From contig NZ_NWVL01000003.1 of the NCBI RefSeq assembly GCF_002382885.1, positions 1-64,000 on the forward strand: DNA of 64,000 nucleotides, read 5' to 3'. The DNA comes from Streptomyces sp. WZ.A104. GTDB lineage: Bacteria; Actinomycetota; Actinomycetes; Streptomycetales; Streptomycetaceae. Positions 35,575 to 44,145 of the stretch are shown here, piece by piece (within the stretch, counting starts at the first letter, position 1; each line of letters opens with the position of its first letter). The translations under genes and the position numbers were made by a program. Below the pieces are notes generated by a model. It ran no database searches. It was not told the origin of the DNA and saw nothing but the letters and a program-made list of their open reading frames with translations.

Positions 35575-35605
35575 AACGTAGGACCTCAAGTCGACTTGAG
35601 GTCAA
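35575..35605 (-). promoter_or_regulatory. MerR/SoxR-type promoter with a perfect palindrome
   Basis: On the minus strand TTGACC (35605-35600) and TACGTT (35580-35575) are separated by 19 bases, and the spacer holds a palindrome whose central 18 bp are CCTCAAGTCGACTTGAGG. That differs from the E. coli SoxR box, as I remember it, only in the two central base pairs. The overlong 19-bp spacer is the hallmark of MerR-family-activated promoters. Transcription would begin at or next to the MarR ATG (35567). Confidence 0.65.
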
Positions 35606-36798
35606 GGGGTGGGGGTCGGGCGGCGGGTTCTTCCGGTGCCGCCCGCCGTCAGCGCGTCCCTCAGCGGCGGGGTGAACCGCCGCTCCACGAACCGGTGGAG
35701 CAGCCACGCCAGCCCCAGCATCGCCGCCAGGGTCAGGGCGAACGTCGCCCACGACGGCACGCCGAGACCGCGGTGGAGCGCGCCCACCACCACCCAGCCC
35801 AGGTGCTCGTGGACGAGGTAGAACGGGTAGGTGAGCGCCCCCGCGACCGTGAGCCACGGCCAGTCGACCCGGTTCAGGGCCCCCAGCGCCACGGCCGCGA
35901 CCGCGGCGAAACCGGCCGTGACGATCAGGATGATCACGGCTGACGAACGGTGGGAGAACGCGTCCGGGCTGTCCGGACGCCACAGCTCCGCCACCGCGTA
36001 GTGCTGGCCCAGCAGCCAGCTCACCCCGACGATTCCCCAGGCCACGGCGTCGCGACGGTTCCGGTGCACGAGGTAGATGCCGATGCCGCCGATGAAGTAC
36101 GGGGCGTACTGAGGCATCAGCAGTACGTCGAGCAACGGCTCGCCCGAAGCCTGCGCGAGCGCCGCGGCCAGCGTCCAGACCGCGCAGAACAGCACCACCC
36201 GGCGCCTGTTCGCCCCCGGCAGCACCACGCACAGCGCGAACAGCGCGTAGAAGCGGACCTCCGCCCACAGCGTCCAGCACACGCCCAGGACCCGGTCGGC
36301 GCCCAACGGTTGTTGCAGGAGCGTCAGGTTGAGCAGCGCGTCGCTGGGGGAGACCGCCTCGTACGCGACCATCGGCAGCGCGAAGATCAGGGTCACCAGA
36401 ACCACCGCCGCCCAGTAAGCGGGCATCAGGCGCGAGGCGCGCGAGGCGAAGAACGCGAGCGGTGTACGCCCCCAGCCACTGAGGCAGATCACGAACCCGC
36501 TGATCACGAAGAAGACCTGGACGCCGAGGCAGCCGTATGCCAACCAGGTGTGGGCCGTGGGGAATTGCGCGGCGGGCGAGCTGCCCCAGGCCTCGGTGAT
36601 CTCGCCGCCGCGGCCCCCGTAGTGATACCCCGCCACCATCAGTGCGGCGAGCAGCCGCAGTCCGTCGAGGGCGCGCAGCCGTGTTCTCGGCCGGGCCGCG
36701 GTGGTACGCGGCTGCGCCGGGACATCCGTGCCGCCCCGTCCGCGAGCGGGCGCGGTGGTTACGGCCGACGTCCCTGTGGCCTGCGATGTGGTGGTCAA
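35602..36798 (-). CDS. Membrane-bound acyltransferase (acyltransferase 3 family)
   Basis: 398 aa with about ten membrane helices. After a disordered N-terminus, the family signature RALDGLRLLAALMVAGYHYG provides the active-site histidine, and FFVISGFVICLSGWG and FVERRF follow. OafA/NodX-like enzymes O-acylate exported sugars using acyl-CoA. The neighbouring nonulosonic-acid polymer cluster, 252 bases away and divergent, is a natural substrate source; O-acetylation of that wall polymer is inferred. The 3' end overlaps the MarR promoter. Confidence 0.85.
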   Translation of the reverse strand: MTTTSQATGTSAVTTAPARGRGGTDVPAQPRTTAARPRTRLRALDGLRLLAALMVAGYHYGGRGGEITEAWGSSPAAQFPTAHTWLAYGCLGVQVFFVISGFVICLSGWGRTPLAFFASRASRLMPAYWAAVVLVTLIFALPMVAYEAVSPSDALLNLTLLQQPLGADRVLGVCWTLWAEVRFYALFALCVVLPGANRRRVVLFCAVWTLAAALAQASGEPLLDVLLMPQYAPYFIGGIGIYLVHRNRRDAVAWGIVGVSWLLGQHYAVAELWRPDSPDAFSHRSSAVIILIVTAGFAAVAAVALGALNRVDWPWLTVAGALTYPFYLVHEHLGWVVVGALHRGLGVPSWATFALTLAAMLGLAWLLHRFVERRFTPPLRDALTAGGTGRTRRPTPTP

Positions 36799-37050
36799 GA
36801 GCTGCTCCGTTTCAGCCGTGATGCCGCGCCAGCGTAGGGCTGCCGAAGGGTGCAGAACGCCCGGGAGGCCCGCAGTTTCCCGGTCCGTCGAAGGGAGTTC
36901 ATCCGGCGGCCGTCCAGGTTTCCTACGGTGACGTCGAACCGACCATCACTCTGCGGAAACTTTCCGCCCCCGTTCACCCCGGGCGGAGCCCACACCACCC
37001 CGCACGAGTCCGACGCCCTTCCCCCACGGGTATCAGACGCTTGGAGCGCC

Positions 37051-38649
37051 ATGACGAAAGCCCGCACCCGCTGGCCACGGCAACGCGAGGCGGAGGGCCC
37101 GACACCTCCTCGGGGGACGGCCCCCACCGCCGGGGTCGACGCCACCGACCTGGAGGCCTGCCTGAGCGCCTGTGCCGCGCACAGTGCCAAGCTCGTCGCG
37201 AGCCTGGACCGGCGGCGTACCGCACTCGCCGAGGCGCTCCGTCATCTCCTCGCCACCCACGCGGCGACGGTCCCGGCGGCCTCCGCCGGCAGCCCGCCGT
37301 CCCTGCTGCGACGCCCGGCCAAGACGCCGTTCGGCGCCGCGCTCGTTCTCGGCGACGCCCTCATGGACCCGCTGCTCGCGGTCGGCAACAAGGCTCTGGA
37401 GTGCGGTTACGAGGGCGAGATGAAGCTCGCCCTGATGATCGCGGACACGATCCTCACGCAGCGCAAGCGCTCCCGGGCCGGCTGGCGGTTGCGGGCCCGG
37501 GTGCTGGAGGCGATGGGCGCCGAGACCGCCGCCGTCACCGCCTACGAGCGCTACCTCGAACTCACCGAGGACGACGGCTTCGGCGTCGGCGCCAAGGTGG
37601 CCGGGCTGCGCGAGGGAGCCCGGCTCCAGGCGGAGCTGGTGCGGCGGCTCGCCGACAGCTGCCCCCGAGCCCGGGACTTCACCGACCGGTCCGTCACCGA
37701 CTCCTGGGCGCAGGGTCTGGAGCTGCACGCCCGGGGCGAGTGGGACGAGGCCCGGCCGCGGCTGATCGGAGCACTGCTCGCCCAGATCGCGACCGACGCC
37801 CCGGTCGGCGAGATCCGGCAGACGGTCTCCCACTACCTCGGCCTCCTCCGCGAGGACACGGGCATCGCGGGCGGCGGCGGGAGCGCGCCCACGGCCCGCC
37901 GCACGAGCGCAGCCCGCCCCGCCGCCGCGAGTCCCGAGGACCCGCCCGGTCTCTCCGGCCTCCCCGAGCTCACCGCCCTCACCGAGCTCTACGCCGAGCA
38001 GCGCAGGGTCCGGATGCGCGGACCGGTCGACGACCCCACCTTTGGTGGCGTGTGCTGGCTCACCCTGGGTGAATTCCGTAACCGGATCGCCGGGAAGTCC
38101 ATCTGCCTGATCGCCAACTCCCAGCGTGTGGGCGCGAGTTCGCTCGGCCCCGAGATCGATGCCTATGACCTGGTCGTCCGCTTCAACTCGTACCGGATCG
38201 ACCCGGCGGCCACCGGACGCCGCACCGACATCCACGTCAGCATCCACAAGCACGGTTTCAACTGGGACCAGTACGTGGACACCCGGCTGATCTTCGGCGG
38301 CATTTCCGGCGACTGGAAGTACTCGCTGCGCAACCGGCTCGTGCCGGGCGCACAGACGTACCTGGGCGACGAGTCGCTGCGCTGGCCGTTGCGCGACATC
38401 GGCCGCATCGGCAGGGACGCCTGGCCGGCGATCCCCACCAGTGGTTTCAACATGCTCTGGCTGCTGGACTTCCTGGACGTGAGTCCGCGACTCGACCTGA
38501 TCGGCTTCGACTTCTACGAGAGCGGGGCCTACCGGCTGCCCGCGGCGATGCGGATGCCCATCACGTCCGTGCACGAGTACACCAGTGAGAAGGCGTGGGT
38601 CATGGAACGGGCCCAGAGCGTCACCGACACAAGGATCCGACTGCGATGA
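37051..38649 (+). CDS. TPR-like protein with C-terminal GT29 (sialyltransferase-like) domain
   Basis: 532 aa. Residues about 60-290 are helical TPR-like repeats (MKLALMIADTILTQ, WRLRARVLEAMGAETAAVTA). Residues about 349-525 match GT29: an L-like motif (CLIANSQRVG, LGPEIDAYDLVVRFNSYRI), an S-like motif (PTSGFNMLWLLDFL to DLIGFDFYES) and the VS-type H-x4-E near residue 508 (HEYTSE). GT29 enzymes transfer sialic acid from CMP-sialate; here CMP-Kdn is inferred. The start at 37051 follows TTGGAGCGCC. Its stop overlaps the next start (ATGA). Confidence 0.85.
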   Translation: MTKARTRWPRQREAEGPTPPRGTAPTAGVDATDLEACLSACAAHSAKLVASLDRRRTALAEALRHLLATHAATVPAASAGSPPSLLRRPAKTPFGAALVLGDALMDPLLAVGNKALECGYEGEMKLALMIADTILTQRKRSRAGWRLRARVLEAMGAETAAVTAYERYLELTEDDGFGVGAKVAGLREGARLQAELVRRLADSCPRARDFTDRSVTDSWAQGLELHARGEWDEARPRLIGALLAQIATDAPVGEIRQTVSHYLGLLREDTGIAGGGGSAPTARRTSAARPAAASPEDPPGLSGLPELTALTELYAEQRRVRMRGPVDDPTFGGVCWLTLGEFRNRIAGKSICLIANSQRVGASSLGPEIDAYDLVVRFNSYRIDPAATGRRTDIHVSIHKHGFNWDQYVDTRLIFGGISGDWKYSLRNRLVPGAQTYLGDESLRWPLRDIGRIGRDAWPAIPTSGFNMLWLLDFLDVSPRLDLIGFDFYESGAYRLPAAMRMPITSVHEYTSEKAWVMERAQSVTDTRIRLR

Positions 38650-40982
38650 CGACGCCGACCGCTCCCACCGGCACTACCGTGCCCCCCGTGCCGACCGCGA
38701 ACGCGCTCACCGGCAAGCGCCGCATCGCCTTCGCCAGCTTCGTGGACGAGAACTATCTGCCGGGCTTCCTCACCCTGCTGCGCAGCCTCGCTCTCTCCAA
38801 CCCGAACCTCTGCGAGGACTTCCTCGTCCTGCACGACGGGCTGCGTCCCGACTCCGTCGCGAAGATCCGATCCCTGCACCCGCGCACCGACTTCCGCCGG
38901 GTGAACGCCGAGCACTACGACACGTACGCCAAGGGCGACCAGGACAACTACCTGGTGCGCAAGGCCTACTTCATCCTCGACGTGTTCCGGGTCCGCGACT
39001 ACGACACCGTGATCACTCTGGACACCGACATGGTGGTCCTGGACGATCTGGGGGAGCTGCTGCGGCTGCGCGAGGGCCTGGCCGCCGTCCCGCAGTTCTT
39101 CTACGGGCAGCACAAGCTCAACAGCGGGCTGCTGGTCATCCAGCGCGAGTACCTGAGCGACGCGTTCTGCGCCGAGCTGGACGAGGTCGGCCGGGCCGGC
39201 ACGTACGAACTGGACAAGCACGACCAGGGCATCCTGAACGCCGTGCTGGACGGTGACTTCGTCCACCTGGACGCCCGCTACAACTTCGTCAAGCGGCGCC
39301 TCTCGGGAGACCTCCCGGTCCCCGAGGGCACGGCGATCCTGCACTTCACGGGGCGGCACAAGCCCTGGCAGGGCGGCGAGGCCGGGTACGCCGAGGCCGA
39401 GGCCCGCTGGCACGAGCACGACCTGTCCGACGCCGAGTTCCACGCCGCCTACCTCGCGGCGGGCGGTGCCAAGCACCACGACCTGCTGGTCCACTACGGC
39501 ACCCCGCACGTCCTGCGCACCTCCGATGTGGAGAGCGCCCGCAAAGTGGCCGCCGCCCACATCGCGGCCGGGGAGTACCAGGAGGCCGTCGACCTGCTGA
39601 GCCCGCTCCGCATCCCGGTCGACGAGGCCTGGCCGCACGAGGTGCTCGGCCACGCCCTGATGAGCGTGTCCCGGTACGAGGAGGCCCGGGCCCAGTTGCT
39701 GCTGGCCGCCGCCGCGCCCAACCGGGCCGCGACAGCGTACGGGCGGCTCGCCCAGATCGCCTGGATCCACGGTGACGACGAGGGCGCCGCGCGCCACGCC
39801 CTCCAGGGGCTCGGCGTCGACCCCACGCACCGGGCGAACCGGCTGATGCACCTGCGTACCACGGGCCTCACCCCGCCGGCCGAGGGCCCCGCGTCCGGTC
39901 AGCTCGCCCATGTCGCCTTCTACATGGAACGTCAGGGCAACGCGGGCGACAAGCTGCTGCCGGAGAGCGTACGGCTGGCCTTCGGCCCGGACACCGGGCC
40001 CGGCCGCTGGCACTCGGTCCACGCGCACCGGCTCTTCGACGAAGCGGCCCTGGAACGGGTCAACGCCCGCCGGGGCCTCGTCATCGGCGGCGGCGGACTC
40101 TTCATCCCCGACACCGCGCCGAACGGCAACAGCGGCTGGCAGTGGAACGTGCCCGACGACGTGCTGGAACGGATCGACGTTCCCGTCCTCGTGTACGCGG
40201 TCGGCTTCAACGCCTTCGACGGGCAGGCCTACGGGCACGGACGCAAGCGGTTCCTGTCCAGCCTGCGCAAACTGGTCGAGCGCTCCGCCTTCTTCGGCCT
40301 GCGCAACCACGGCTCGATCGAGAAGGTGCGCGATCTGCTCCCGCCGGAGCTCCAGGACAAGGTCCGCTTCCAGCCCTGTCCGACCACGGTCACCCGGCAG
40401 CTGGTCCAGGGCTGGCGCGACCCGGCCGACCGCGAGAACACCATCCTCGTCAACGCCGCCTACGACCGTGCGGGCCTGCGCTTCGGCCACGACTACGGGC
40501 ACTTCCTCGGCGAGATGGCCACCGCGATCACCGCGCTCGGCGAGCAGGCAGAGGTCAAGTGCGTGGCGCACTCGCTGGACGACGAGCGGATCGCGTTCGA
40601 CCTGCGGCGTGAGCACGGCATCTCGCTGCCGGTCATCCCGATGTACGACTTCGACAATGACGCGATCCGGGACACCTACGCCCGGACGAAGCTGGTCATC
40701 GGCATGCGCGGGCACGCGGGCATGATCCCGTTCGGCTGCGGTACGCCGGTCGTCAGCCTGATCTCGCACCCCAAGATGGCGTACTTCCTGGCTGACATCG
40801 AGCGGCCCGAGTGGGGCATCTCCGTCCACGACCGTCACCTCGGAGCCCGTCTCACCGAACGGGTGACCGAGCTGCTGGCCGACCACGCGGCGACCGTCGC
40901 GGACGTGCACGGCCGCCAGCAGGAGCTGTGGAAGGTCACGGAGGCCAACGCCGCGGACCTCCGGGTGATCGTGGGCCGGTAG
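38646..40982 (+). CDS. GT8 glycosyltransferase - TPR - polysaccharide pyruvyltransferase fusion
   Basis: 778 aa with three parts. Residues about 20-270 are a GT8-type nucleotide-sugar transferase with DxD at D126-T-D128 (LDTDMVV) and HFTGRHKPW near its end. Residues about 280-400 are TPR-like helices. Residues about 425-775 are a polysaccharide pyruvyltransferase (NAGDKLLPESVRLAF, VIGGGGLFIPD, LRNHGSIEKV, VIGMRGHAGMIPFGCGTPV). It would add a sugar and cap residues with pyruvate ketals during wall-polymer synthesis. It overlaps the GT29 gene by four bases, so the pair is co-translated. Confidence 0.88.
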   Translation: MTTPTAPTGTTVPPVPTANALTGKRRIAFASFVDENYLPGFLTLLRSLALSNPNLCEDFLVLHDGLRPDSVAKIRSLHPRTDFRRVNAEHYDTYAKGDQDNYLVRKAYFILDVFRVRDYDTVITLDTDMVVLDDLGELLRLREGLAAVPQFFYGQHKLNSGLLVIQREYLSDAFCAELDEVGRAGTYELDKHDQGILNAVLDGDFVHLDARYNFVKRRLSGDLPVPEGTAILHFTGRHKPWQGGEAGYAEAEARWHEHDLSDAEFHAAYLAAGGAKHHDLLVHYGTPHVLRTSDVESARKVAAAHIAAGEYQEAVDLLSPLRIPVDEAWPHEVLGHALMSVSRYEEARAQLLLAAAAPNRAATAYGRLAQIAWIHGDDEGAARHALQGLGVDPTHRANRLMHLRTTGLTPPAEGPASGQLAHVAFYMERQGNAGDKLLPESVRLAFGPDTGPGRWHSVHAHRLFDEAALERVNARRGLVIGGGGLFIPDTAPNGNSGWQWNVPDDVLERIDVPVLVYAVGFNAFDGQAYGHGRKRFLSSLRKLVERSAFFGLRNHGSIEKVRDLLPPELQDKVRFQPCPTTVTRQLVQGWRDPADRENTILVNAAYDRAGLRFGHDYGHFLGEMATAITALGEQAEVKCVAHSLDDERIAFDLRREHGISLPVIPMYDFDNDAIRDTYARTKLVIGMRGHAGMIPFGCGTPVVSLISHPKMAYFLADIERPEWGISVHDRHLGARLTERVTELLADHAATVADVHGRQQELWKVTEANAADLRVIVGR

Positions 40983-41057
40983 GAGGCGTTCGTACGACGA
41001 ACAGATGGGGCGGGTCCGCGATCGGACCCGCCCCACCGCCTTGTCGCACGGGCAGGA

Positions 41058-42431
41058 CTACCGCTGGACCATCCGCCGCAGCGACCGCGCCCGCCGGACC
41101 GCCCTGCGCACCGCCGCACTGCGCGGCAGGAACGAGAGCTGGTCCGGTACCCCGCCCGGCAGCCCCAGCGAGGTCAGCCGGCGCCGCTTGAAGTACCGCC
41201 AGGTCACCGGTGTCAGCCGCTCGGAGAGATACCGCTCCGCCTCCGGCCGCAGCCCCGGGTGGATCCGCGGCTGCATCGCGAACCCCACCGCCGCCACCAG
41301 AGCGGCGACCTCCCGCTCGGCGTCGTCCGCGGGCCGCCGCTCCTCGACCGCCGCCTGGTCGCCCAGCTCCGGCAGCAGAGCGTCCACCAGGGTGACCGGC
41401 ACCCGGTTGCTGTTCTCGTACGGGGAGAGCCGGTCCAGCAGCAGCTCCGTGCCGACCCGGGCGACCGGCAGCGCGTAGAACGCCGACGCGGTGAGCAGCG
41501 CCGTCGAGAAGCAGCCCACCACCAGGGCGGGCCGCATCCGTTCGTAGAGCACCTCGGCGAGCACCGGTGCCCGCAGTATCCCGGAGTCCAGCACGGTGAG
41601 TTCCGCGCCGAGCCGCTCCGCCTCCTCCTCCATCGACCGCGACCACTGGGCCGGAGCCGTCGGGTGCGGCTTGAACACCAGACGGGTGTGGCCGAGGGAG
41701 ACCGCACCCCGCATCATCCGCAGGTGGAGCTCTTCCTCCTCCTTCGCGGAGATCAGACCCAGCGCCGACAGGTACTGCCCGAGCAGCAGGGCCGGGGCCT
41801 CGACGGAGGGCAGCTCGGCGGGGACCTCGGCCAGTTCGCCGAGCACCTTCAGGAAGCTCTCGGTCTCCACGACCAGCGGCTCCACACCGAACTCGGTCAG
41901 CAGCAGGGGCTTCAGACCGGGCACCAGATCCAGGTGCAGCAGCCGTCGTACCCGCGTTCCGACCAGCGGATCGATCTTGTTGCGGGTGGGGCCGTAGCTC
42001 ATCAGCCCGTCGGCGTACACATCGATCGGGGCGCCGGTGAAGATCTGGGTGATCGCCATGGCCGGGTTGACCTGGATCGACTCGACGGTCAGTTCGACAT
42101 CGTCGTCGCCCAGCTCCCAGGCCAACCTGAGATGCCGCTCCCACAGAGGGACGTCGTCCGGCCGCGGAGACCAACTGCTCGGGTGGAAGGGGGCGATGGT
42201 CTCGTTCCAGGAGACCACGTCGTCGAACCGGCCGCGCAGCCGCTCGAACCCGGGCATCGCGTCCAGTCCCGGGGAGGTCTCCGGGATGGCGGCGTTGTTG
42301 CAGACCACGAGGACCCGGCGGTCGGCCGGGCCGAAGCAGCCGGTGTCCAGCGCGGCGGCCAGGGTGGCCGCACCGTAGAGGGTGGATGCGGCGAAGAGCT
42401 GCGTGGTGCGGCGGGAGGCGATGGCGCTCAT
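41058..42431 (-). CDS. Polysialyltransferase-like glycosyltransferase
   Basis: 457 aa GT-B protein resembling the alpha-2,8-polysialyltransferase family (GT38-like). The motifs expected for bacterial sialyltransferases are present: the HP motif in VFKPHPTAP and the S motif in GCFSTALLTA; ETSPGLDAMPGFERL and DGLMSYGPTRNK are further blocks. It probably polymerises or extends the nonulosonic-acid chain using the CMP donor made by the neighbouring genes. Its ATG overlaps the stop of the GT2 gene (ATGA), giving a two-gene leftward unit. Confidence 0.82.
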   Translation of the reverse strand: MSAIASRRTTQLFAASTLYGAATLAAALDTGCFGPADRRVLVVCNNAAIPETSPGLDAMPGFERLRGRFDDVVSWNETIAPFHPSSWSPRPDDVPLWERHLRLAWELGDDDVELTVESIQVNPAMAITQIFTGAPIDVYADGLMSYGPTRNKIDPLVGTRVRRLLHLDLVPGLKPLLLTEFGVEPLVVETESFLKVLGELAEVPAELPSVEAPALLLGQYLSALGLISAKEEEELHLRMMRGAVSLGHTRLVFKPHPTAPAQWSRSMEEEAERLGAELTVLDSGILRAPVLAEVLYERMRPALVVGCFSTALLTASAFYALPVARVGTELLLDRLSPYENSNRVPVTLVDALLPELGDQAAVEERRPADDAEREVAALVAAVGFAMQPRIHPGLRPEAERYLSERLTPVTWRYFKRRRLTSLGLPGGVPDQLSFLPRSAAVRRAVRRARSLRRMVQR

Positions 42432-43417
42432 GCCGTCGTGACCTCCTTCGCGGCGGCGGGCCGCCGCCGCAGCCGGCGCAGGAGCGTGGCGCGCTGCACG
42501 TCCATCGAATCGAGCGCGTCGTCCAGCACGGCCTGCGGCATACGGCCGAGCGCCTGGGAACTCTGCGACTTCAGCATGCGGGCCACTGTCGGTTCGAACT
42601 TCTCGATCGAGCTCATGTGATGGGAAATGATGGCGCAGTACGTGCGTACCGCTTTGGGCAGCAGTTCATCGGCGTCAGGGTCCTCGGCCGTCTCCCGGAC
42701 GACCTGGTCGAACGAGCGGATGAAGTCGAGCTGGCGGGCATCACCGATCTGCGTCAGCGAGGAGGCCACGCCGCGCCGGTAGAAGATGCCCAGTGTGCCG
42801 AGCACGGCGAAGGACTCCGCACGGCGGTGCAGCCGCCAGATCCACGGCCGGTCCTCCGCTGTGCGCAGCCCGTCGGTGAAGTGCAGCAGCCCGCGGTCCA
42901 GCAGGCGGCGGTGGTAGAGCCCGGCCCAGGCGTAGGGGTAGTCGACCGAAGTGGTGCGGTCGGCGGGCAGGATGGCCGTGCGCGGGTCCGTCACCGCGTC
43001 GCGCCGGCCGTGCGGGACCCGGTGCACGGTGCGGTTGGTGCGCTCGACCTGGACATGATCGGTGCGGACGAATTCGCAGCCCAGTGCCTCGGTACGGGAG
43101 AGCAGCTCGGTGAAGTAGCCGGGGGCGACCCAGTCGTCCCCGTCGAGGAAGGCGAGGTACTCGCCCCGTGCCAGGTCGAGCCCCGTATTGCGGGCCGTGG
43201 CCAGCCCCCCGTTCCGCTCGTGTCTGTGCACGACCGCCCCAGGGATGTCGTCCTGGGCGCGGCGCAGAACATCCGCCGTCCCGTCGGTCGAGCAGTCGTC
43301 GACAAGGATGAACTCGAAGTCGTCGCGGGCATTGGCCCGAAGACTTCTGAGGGTGTCTGGCGCGTATGTCTGCACGTTGTAGAACGGCACGATGACGGAG
43401 AGCTTAACCACACGCAT
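42428..43417 (-). CDS. GT2 family glycosyltransferase
   Basis: 329 aa GT-A enzyme. Canonical start KLSVIVPFYNVQTYAPDTLR, FILVDDCSTDGT for the first Asp pair, RNTGLDLARGEYLAFLDGDD with the DxD metal site, and an acceptor region with TAEDRPWIWRLH. It attaches a sugar or glycosyl-phosphate to the polymer or linkage unit; donor and acceptor cannot be told. The start ATG at 43417 lacks a strong Shine-Dalgarno. It is divergent from the DUF6716 gene over 728 bases. Confidence 0.88.
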   Translation of the reverse strand: MRVVKLSVIVPFYNVQTYAPDTLRSLRANARDDFEFILVDDCSTDGTADVLRRAQDDIPGAVVHRHERNGGLATARNTGLDLARGEYLAFLDGDDWVAPGYFTELLSRTEALGCEFVRTDHVQVERTNRTVHRVPHGRRDAVTDPRTAILPADRTTSVDYPYAWAGLYHRRLLDRGLLHFTDGLRTAEDRPWIWRLHRRAESFAVLGTLGIFYRRGVASSLTQIGDARQLDFIRSFDQVVRETAEDPDADELLPKAVRTYCAIISHHMSSIEKFEPTVARMLKSQSSQALGRMPQAVLDDALDSMDVQRATLLRRLRRRPAAAKEVTTA

Positions 43418-44145
43418 GACGTTAGGGCGGGCCGCGGCACGGGCCTTGTCCCTGGTGCGGATGTCAGGTGAACGAAGACCGTCGAAGCGGTGAACCGGCG
43501 CGACGGCGGGTGCGGCCCATGCCGTGGGGGAGAAGGCCGGGGACGACGCGCTGACCAGGGCTGCCGCCGCCGCTTCGGATGTCGCTCCGCCCCTGTGGAA
43601 CAGGGTGTTCTCTCTCCGCTCCTCATGGAGGGGGCCAATTCTGTCCCCGATCCCCAGTGCGCCGAGGGGCATCGCGGTACGGCCCAACTCGGATGATCAG
43701 TTGATCGGCGGTTGATGGTGATCCGGGCATCGGTGAATGGAAAAGGCGGGTGAATCCGCGGCGCATTCCCGGTGAACGCGACCCCCGCAGGAGGGAGAGG
43801 GAGGGCCGTCAAGCGGCGCTGGGGTGGGGTAGGTGGGGGGCCATGGGTGCGGGGAGGTCGAACAGCGCTCCCACCAGCCGTAATCCTGTCTCAGGGCGCA
43901 CTCTTGACGCGCGGGCAGGGGAGCGATGACTGGCGTTCGCACGGGGCGTCGTACGAAATGGGACCGCCACTTCCACCTCGTCGCGCATTCAGGATTAACG
44001 GTGAATGGAGAACAGGTGAACCAAACGTCGTACGGCGTTCTTTGACGCTTCGGCACCGCCGAATCCCCAATAGTCGGCCCGCTGTTAACCATCTGTTGCC
44101 ATCACGTTGGGCCGCGCATCGGAATGCCTTCCTAACTTCTAGGAC
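43418..44145. other. Long divergent intergenic region of the polymer cluster
   Basis: No credible gene in either strand. The right half (about 43930-44145) is clearly less GC-rich and probably holds the promoters for the rightward operon. The hexamer GGTGAA recurs at least six times (for example near 43468, 43487, 43732, 43770, 44000 and 44015), twice within CGGTGAATGGA. It has no obvious stable hairpin. Confidence 0.5.
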
